Origin: Candidatus Roseilinea sp.
Lineage (GTDB): Bacteria > Chloroflexota > Anaerolineae > J036 > Brachytrichaceae
Length of the DNA stretch: 64,000 nucleotides
Direction: 5' to 3'
NCBI GenBank assembly: GCA_025998955.1
Contig: AP024676.1
Location: 3,844,001 to 3,908,000, forward strand
In this document: positions 60,001-64,000 of the stretch, in pieces
How positions within the stretch are numbered: position 1 is the stretch's first letter
Layout: every line of letters begins with the position of its first letter
Translations under genes and position numbers: made by a program
The notes under the pieces: model-generated
Databases searched by the model: none
Told to the model about the DNA's origin: nothing
Seen by the model: only the letters and a program-made list of their open reading frames with translations

Positions 60001-60059
60001 ATGACGGCGCCGGCAACCGAACCGAGAGCGAGCGCGTGAGTGTAGGTGTCGGACGCTGA
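57012..60059 (+). CDS. Class A penicillin-binding protein (transglycosylase + transpeptidase)
   Basis: The 1015-residue cell-wall synthase has an N-terminal TM helix (QIVVPTLVALLAIAVAIPATGVLAAGAIYA). A GT51 glycosyltransferase domain at about 75-260 has the catalytic Glu in ATVAIEDKTFYDNQGFDLRGIARA and the motif QGGSGITQQLVK. A transpeptidase domain at about 335-680 has SAFK near 416, SYN near 476 and KTGTTNDYRDNWTVGFT near 626. A C-terminal Ig-like region (about 790-1015) ends with a Big-like domain (DNTPPKITLAQPRPGEFFSAEKDEWVTVTADVQDDYSIGKVEFFVNGEL). It is longer than most PBP1a proteins because of this tail. TATCAT lies 11 bases before the ATG. Confidence 0.93.
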   Translation: MDANHLIRMRERRRRARRTGPMQRMLQIVVPTLVALLAIAVAIPATGVLAAGAIYASFTRDLPDPTQIKKVEEDFQTTKIYDRKGALLYEIIDPTGGDRQWTALTEISPYLLCATVAIEDKTFYDNQGFDLRGIARAFVANLQGGATQGGSGITQQLVKSVILPPEERAGPGRTTAVKIKEVLLAAEITRRYSKNDILEWYLNTNFYGNLAYGIEAASRVYFNKSAKDLTLAEAAMLAPIPQFPKQNPFDNPNEAKFRQSLVLDMMVERSQLGVPGCNVTQKQAAEAKLQPLQYANRTQRFNIQAPHFSVYAKDKAIELLGDHLGIGVEAARQLVERGGLKISTTLDLDIDNQVRAMANRHVATLQAQGRNVNNASVVVIKQDTSEILAMVGSLDYFNDAIDGKFNVATGLRQPGSAFKPITYLELLRQGASPATLFWDVRTVFDTGGGEPYIPENYDRKFHGPVRMRQALARSYNIPAVDALNRAGIGNVIRLAHRLGITDLDRGLNFYGLALTLGGGEVKLLDLTYAYATIANGGSMIGAPRPSSQKKFGYRDLDPVAILRVEDSKGKVLYEYRPAINPNLLGPDSERLTYLLKSIMSDPQARAAAFGYPSVLDLSGPRPAAVKTGTTNDYRDNWTVGFTTDFTVGVWVGNTDNSPMSRGVTGLTGAAPIWRDAMEYLHVGREIRDFPRPDGLIEKPVCQIDGLAPNGVCPTVMELFLPGTEPKQQSTMVQLFPVNIETGKLALPGTPPELVEARPMYVFPPQAQDWYASLSDEEKAKTPQAPTDFDTRFGGLITSGDVAISYPANNSYISVAPPPAAEPNAPVDPNNPQPFPSPGIVQIRGNARGGNWMSYRVSFAPGWSPAPEQWIQIGPDHPEQVSDGVLENWDITALPPGPYSLKVSRFESDGNVVESVAQVTIDNTPPKITLAQPRPGEFFSAEKDEWVTVTADVQDDYSIGKVEFFVNGELFATRSVAPFTIRWTIRAGGRVEFHAVAYDGAGNRTESERVSVGVGR

Positions 60060-60080
60060 TCAACAACATTCCCCAATCCC

Positions 60081-61016
60081 ATGAACTCGAAAATTCTGAA
60101 CGCACCCCTCGTGTGGTACCGCTGGATGCGCCGCCCGGCTAAAGGGCTGCTCCAACTCACGCGCTACCGGGAATATGTCCTATTCGTCACCGTCACCACG
60201 CTGCTGGGCGCCAAGCTGGGCGGCGGCACGTTCGACCATCGCCTGCTCGTCGTGTTGGTCGCGAACATCCTGGTGGTGGGCTTCGCCTTCATGTACAACG
60301 ACGTGGAGGATGCACCGGACGACGCACTGGACGCGAAGAAGGCGCGACGCAACCCGATCAGCGCCGGCATGATCTCGCCGCGCATCGGCAAAGCCGCCTG
60401 CCTTATCGTCAGCGCGCTCGTGCTCGGCCTCTACGCCACGCTGGGCGGGATGACGCTGCTGCTGGGCGCGTTGTGTTTGGCGCTGGCGTTCCTCTATTCG
60501 TGGCGCGTGGCGCGCCTGAAGGCCGTGCCGGTGGCCGATCTACTCTCGCACGGCCTGTCGCTGGCCGGGCTGCAGTTCCTATGCGCCTACTTCGCCTTCG
60601 ACCAAGGCAAGCCGTATAGCTGGCTGTTCTTCTTGTTCGTGATGCTGATCTCGGTCTACGGCGAGCTGAACAACGAGCTGCGTGACATCGAGGTGGATCG
60701 CAAGGCCGGCATCCGCCACACTGCCGATCTGATCGGCGTGCGCTGGACGAAGGTGCTGATGGTCGCGTCGCTGGTCTGCGCCGTCGTGCTGTTGGCCATC
60801 TTCTTGGCGATGGAGATGATCCCACGCTGGCTACTGATCGTGCCGCTCGTCGTGACGCCGATGCTGTTCGCCGAGCAACTATGGCATCTCATCCGCCGCG
60901 AGGCCGACGTAATGGACGACCGCGAGGACATGCACGATCCGGCCATCTTAGTGGGCCTGGTCACCTGCGTCGTGTGGTTCGTGGCGGACAAGATGCCGTA
61001 TGTGCGGTTCTTCTAA
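60081..61016 (+). CDS. UbiA-family prenyltransferase
   Basis: The 311-residue membrane protein has 8-9 TM helices and the two Asp-rich motifs of UbiA enzymes: YNDVEDAPDDALDAKKARRNPISAG (N73-D74...D77) and ELNNELRDIEVDRKAGIRHTADLIG. They bind prenyl diphosphate through Mg2+. The family makes quinones, chlorophyll or heme O tails, or archaeal-type lipids; the exact acceptor is not evident. It starts 21 bases after the PBP gene and may be cotranscribed. Together with the isopentenyl phosphate kinase at 20004 it shows isoprenoid metabolism. Confidence 0.88.
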   Translation: MNSKILNAPLVWYRWMRRPAKGLLQLTRYREYVLFVTVTTLLGAKLGGGTFDHRLLVVLVANILVVGFAFMYNDVEDAPDDALDAKKARRNPISAGMISPRIGKAACLIVSALVLGLYATLGGMTLLLGALCLALAFLYSWRVARLKAVPVADLLSHGLSLAGLQFLCAYFAFDQGKPYSWLFFLFVMLISVYGELNNELRDIEVDRKAGIRHTADLIGVRWTKVLMVASLVCAVVLLAIFLAMEMIPRWLLIVPLVVTPMLFAEQLWHLIRREADVMDDREDMHDPAILVGLVTCVVWFVADKMPYVRFF

Positions 61017-61040
61017 CGACACCCTGGTTCCATTCCGTCA

Positions 61041-63488
61041 CTAGCACTTCATCCGCGCGCCGAAGGGGTCGAACAGCGGCTCTGCGCTGACCGTCGCCGG
61101 TAGCCGCTCACCGAAGTATTCGATCTCCACGTTCGTGCCTATATCGGCGTGCTCGATCGGCAGATAGCCATAGGCGATGAACTTGCCGACGCTGTAACCG
61201 TAGTTCGCGCTGGTGACGTAGCCGATCGCTTTGCCGTCCTCGCCCGGCGCGAAGATCGGCTCTTTGCCCATCAGCACGCCGGCGCCTTCAAGCGTGAGGC
61301 AGCATAGCTTGCGCCGAAGCCCGGATTCCTTCACCCGGATGAGCGCCTCGCGTCCGATGAAGTCCGGCTTGTCGAGCTTGACCGCCCAGCCCAGGCCGGC
61401 CTCGAACGGGGTGTAGTCGGTGTGGATGTCGCTGCCCCACAGCCGGTAGCCCTTCTCCAGCCGCAACGAATCGAACGCACCGTTGCCGGCGAGGATGAGG
61501 CCGTGATCTTGGCCGGCTTCCCAAAGGACATCCCACAGGCGCAACGCGTATTCCACGGGCGTGTAAATCTCCCAGCCCAGTTCACCGGCATACGACACGC
61601 GCAAGGCGACCGCCGGTACAGCGTCCACCATCAACGGCTTCATCGTGTAGTACGGGAAGGCCGTGTTCGACACATCCTCTTCGGCGACGCGCGCCAGTAT
61701 GTCACGCGCCTTCGGCCCCCACAGGCCGATCTTTCCCCACGCCGATGAAACGTCGGTGATGACGACGGCGTCATCGGCTGGCGCATGGCGCTCGATCCAG
61801 GCCAGATCGTGCGGCAAGACGCCGCCGCCGGTGATTATCCAGAAGCGATCTGTGTCCAAGCGGACAACGGTAAGATCGGTCACGATGCCGCCGCGCTCGT
61901 TGAGCAGGCTGGTGTAGATGACGCGGCCAACCGGCCGATCAATCTGATTCGCACACAGCCGGTTGAGGAAAGCCAGCGCGCCGGAGCCTTTCACCTCGAT
62001 GATCGCCAGCGGCGTGAGGTTGAACATGCCGGCGCCATCACGCACCGCCAGATGCTCCGCGCCCTGAATCGGCGACCAGAAGCGCGCTGCCCAGCCTTCG
62101 CGCTGCGGGATGCGATCCTCGTACTTCTCCAGAAGGCGGGCGTTCTCCTCGAACCACTGGGCCACTTCCCAGCCGGCGCTCTGGAAGAACTGTGCCTTGT
62201 GCTCGATCAACCGGTGGTGGAATGGGCTGAGCCGCACGTTGCGTGGATCACCGATCTGCTCCAACGGGTGGATGATGTCGTACACCTCGCGGTAGTTTTG
62301 CGCGCAGCGGGCATGGATGTAGCGCTGGGTAAAGTAGTGTTTCTGGAAGCGCGTGATGTCGGCCTCACGCACGTCCAACCCCGGATCGCCGAAGGTCATC
62401 CAGTTGGCCATCGCATTGCCGGCGCCGCCGGCATGGGTCAGCCACAAGCCGACGCAGGCCCACAAGCCCTTGACCGCCGTTTCGCCCATGATCGGGTAAC
62501 CATCGGTGGTGAAGGCGAACATGCCGTTGAACTTTACGGCGAGCCGTGCATCCTTGAGCGCGGGCAAGAGTTCGACCGTGGACTCCCAGCCTTTAATGAA
62601 GTGTTCCGGCGTGAAGTCGCGCTTGGCGCTCTTGCCTACGTCGTCCGGCGCAACCATCAACGGCTCGTGACGATAGCTGCCCACACCATAGCAATCGAAC
62701 TGCTGGCGGAAGTACATCGAATGGTCCTGATGGCGCATGAGCGGATGGCGCACCTCGACCGTCTCACCTTGCAACTCCGGTATCGGCTCGGTGACGGTGT
62801 AGAGGTGTTGCGCGGCCATGAGCGGGAGGCGCACGCCGTATTTGCGTGTGAGCACGTCGCCCCAGATGTTGGTGCACCACAGCACCGCTTCCGCTTCGAT
62901 TGGGCCCTGAGCGGTCATCACCCCTTTAATGCGGCCATGCTCGACGATGAGATCGGTGACCGGTGTGTTGCCCTGGAAGGTCACACCGCCAAACGCTTCA
63001 GCAGCGCGCGCCATCGCCGTGATCAGGCGCACGCCCTTGGCTACGGCATCGAACGGCGTGAAATAGGCACCGTGGATCACCTTCGGATTAATGAGCGGAT
63101 TCAGCCGGGTCGCCTCCTGCGGCGAGATCACTTCCGCACCTTCCAGGCCGTAGGCTTTGGCCCAGCCCCAACGGCGATATAGCTCGTTCATGCGCGCCTT
63201 GGTGTAGGCCACTTCCAGCCCGCCCACGCCATACATGAGTGGCTCGGACGAAGCGGCGTGCAGTTCGCCATACCACTGACGTGAGTATTTGGCGAACTCC
63301 ACCATCATCTTCGACGAGTTGGTGAGGAACATGCCACCCGGCGCATGCGACGTGGAGCCGTCCACTTCGAACAGTTCGCCCTTGTCGAGCACGAGGACAT
63401 CTCGCCAGCCGAGCTTGGCGAGGTGATAGGCGGCGCTGCAGCCAACGATGCCGGCGCCGACAATGATGAGCCTAACTTTGGTCTGCAT
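61041..63488 (-). CDS. FAD-dependent dimethylglycine/sarcosine dehydrogenase-like enzyme with GcvT domain
   Basis: The 815-residue two-part enzyme begins with an FAD-binding DAO domain (LIIVGAGIVGCSAAYHLAKLGWRDVLVLDKG; DGSTSHAPGGMF, the region where the flavin is attached in relatives). A central FAO_M segment follows, then a folate-binding GCV_T domain with its C-terminal barrel (about 430-815; REGWAARFWSPIQGAEHLAVRDGAGMFNLTPLAIIEVKGSGALAFLNRL; GALRLEKGYRLWG-type motif; FIGREALIRVKESG). Such enzymes demethylate N-methyl glycines and hand the C1 unit to tetrahydrofolate. The start at 63488 begins the Rossmann motif. hutH lies upstream on the same strand. Confidence 0.87.
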   Translation of the reverse strand: MQTKVRLIIVGAGIVGCSAAYHLAKLGWRDVLVLDKGELFEVDGSTSHAPGGMFLTNSSKMMVEFAKYSRQWYGELHAASSEPLMYGVGGLEVAYTKARMNELYRRWGWAKAYGLEGAEVISPQEATRLNPLINPKVIHGAYFTPFDAVAKGVRLITAMARAAEAFGGVTFQGNTPVTDLIVEHGRIKGVMTAQGPIEAEAVLWCTNIWGDVLTRKYGVRLPLMAAQHLYTVTEPIPELQGETVEVRHPLMRHQDHSMYFRQQFDCYGVGSYRHEPLMVAPDDVGKSAKRDFTPEHFIKGWESTVELLPALKDARLAVKFNGMFAFTTDGYPIMGETAVKGLWACVGLWLTHAGGAGNAMANWMTFGDPGLDVREADITRFQKHYFTQRYIHARCAQNYREVYDIIHPLEQIGDPRNVRLSPFHHRLIEHKAQFFQSAGWEVAQWFEENARLLEKYEDRIPQREGWAARFWSPIQGAEHLAVRDGAGMFNLTPLAIIEVKGSGALAFLNRLCANQIDRPVGRVIYTSLLNERGGIVTDLTVVRLDTDRFWIITGGGVLPHDLAWIERHAPADDAVVITDVSSAWGKIGLWGPKARDILARVAEEDVSNTAFPYYTMKPLMVDAVPAVALRVSYAGELGWEIYTPVEYALRLWDVLWEAGQDHGLILAGNGAFDSLRLEKGYRLWGSDIHTDYTPFEAGLGWAVKLDKPDFIGREALIRVKESGLRRKLCCLTLEGAGVLMGKEPIFAPGEDGKAIGYVTSANYGYSVGKFIAYGYLPIEHADIGTNVEIEYFGERLPATVSAEPLFDPFGARMKC

Positions 63489-63527
63489 ATTCGGTTGTCC
63501 TTCTTGAAGATCTGACTGAATGAGCAG

Positions 63528-63589
63528 GAGTCGGGAATAGGAAGTTGAGACGGGTTGACTGCCTACTCCCAACTCCCTATTCCCTACTC
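63528..63589. repeat. Imperfect inverted repeat between hutH and the dehydrogenase gene
   Basis: The 23-base arms at 63528-63550 and 63567-63589 pair except for four positions (units GGGAATAGGAAGTTG and the complement). The right arm reaches into the last codons of hutH. Confidence 0.65.
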
Positions 63590-64000
63590 TCCAATCTCGC
63601 CCATCGCTCGATTCACTTCGCGCACCAGCGAACCGTCGGCGATGAGCTGATGCACCGCTTCGATATAAGGCGACATCTCCACATCCGCCTCGATGAACGG
63701 CACGTGCGCCCGGATGAGATCATAGGCGGCCTGCGTGCCCCTGCCCAGCCGCGCATACGGGCCCAACGCCTGCTTGCGAAAGTCCACGCCTTGCGCCGCA
63801 GCCATCAACTCGATGGCGAGGATGCGCTCGACGTTGTCCAAGATCTGCCGCAGCTTGAGCGCCGCCGTCATGCCCATGCTGACGTGGTCTTCGACATTCG
63901 CCGACGTAGGAATGGTATCCACACTGGCCGGATGTGACAACACCTTGTTCTCGGTGGCCAGCGCGGCTGCAGTGTATTGCGCGATCATGAAGCCGGAGTT
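63584..64000 (-). CDS. hutH: Histidine ammonia-lyase, C-terminal part (cut by window end)
   Basis: The last 138 codons match the C-terminal region of histidine ammonia-lyase: NSGFMIAQYTAAALATENKVLSHPASVDTIPTSANVEDHVSMGMTAALKLRQILDNVERILAIELMAAAQGVDFR. These are conserved positions of the HutH/PAL family. The enzyme deaminates histidine to urocanate, the first step of histidine use, through an MIO cofactor whose Ala-Ser-Gly lies outside the window. The final codons overlap the short-unit repeat. The other hut genes are not visible. Confidence 0.9.
   Translation of the reverse strand, partial: NSGFMIAQYTAAALATENKVLSHPASVDTIPTSANVEDHVSMGMTAALKLRQILDNVERILAIELMAAAQGVDFRKQALGPYARLGRGTQAAYDLIRAHVPFIEADVEMSPYIEAVHQLIADGSLVREVNRAMGEIGE

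Overview
The window looks like a piece of a Chloroflexota chromosome, probably close to the Anaerolineae. This is an inference from high GC, Chloroflexota-type gene content (isopentenyl phosphate kinase, a GT39-type membrane protein with a C-terminal M23-like domain, LmbE/PIG-L and CHRD proteins, a degraded effector-associated-domain gene) and many start codons placed a few bases after a TANNNT -10 box. No rRNA is present, so the assignment is not proven.

Layout. 1-8677: two tandem Mrp-type cation/proton antiporter gene sets in the order C(partial)-D-F-G-A/B fusion, then C-D-E-F-G. They are followed by an alpha/beta hydrolase and a SIS-domain sugar isomerase/deaminase. 10596-18070: cell-surface and transport genes (LamG, LmbE deacetylase, fasciclin, SLC13/RCK transporter, beta-propeller, three-copy secreted-repeat protein). 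An intact IS with 14-bp inverted repeats and a 7-bp target duplication sits in the 5' leader of the last one. 19415-30117: FHA protein, isopentenyl phosphate kinase, methyltransferase, a sugar ABC importer whose two permeases are fused, and a MacB/LolD-type exporter operon with a four-helix-bundle gene inserted in it. 30124-34363: GT39-like membrane protein and a five-domain CHRD protein. 34670-39334: rplI, zinc ribbon protein, unknown protein, EAD pseudogene, M50-like protease, tpiA, FemAB-like transferase.

39420-45461 (minus strand) is the classic translation cluster: tRNA-Thr(TGT), tRNA-Tyr(GTA), tRNA-Thr(GGT), tuf, tRNA-Trp(CCA), secE, nusG, rplK, rplA, rplJ, rplL. It has predicted L1 and L10 autoregulatory leaders and a terminator after rplL. 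miaA is divergent from it and would modify the adjacent tRNA-Tyr and tRNA-Trp. 46563-51922: tyrosine phosphatase, small membrane protein, a prokaryotic glutamate-receptor-like channel, rpsO and pnp. 51993-56141: a MarR-controlled heterodimeric ABC exporter. 56291-64000: O-methyltransferase, class A PBP, UbiA prenyltransferase, a dimethylglycine/sarcosine dehydrogenase-like enzyme and the end of hutH.

The most striking structure is a scattered family of short-unit (6-8 bp) low-complexity repeats, most of them folded as long imperfect inverted repeats. They lie between genes (mrp, exporter, rplJ-rplL, tuf-tRNA-Trp, rpsO-pnp, hutH), inside coding sequences (mnhA, isopentenyl phosphate kinase) and on both sides of the four-helix-bundle gene. 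Each locus has its own unit sequence but the same architecture. A second, sequence-conserved dispersed repeat occurs near rplI, upstream of rplJ and, in part, near marR.
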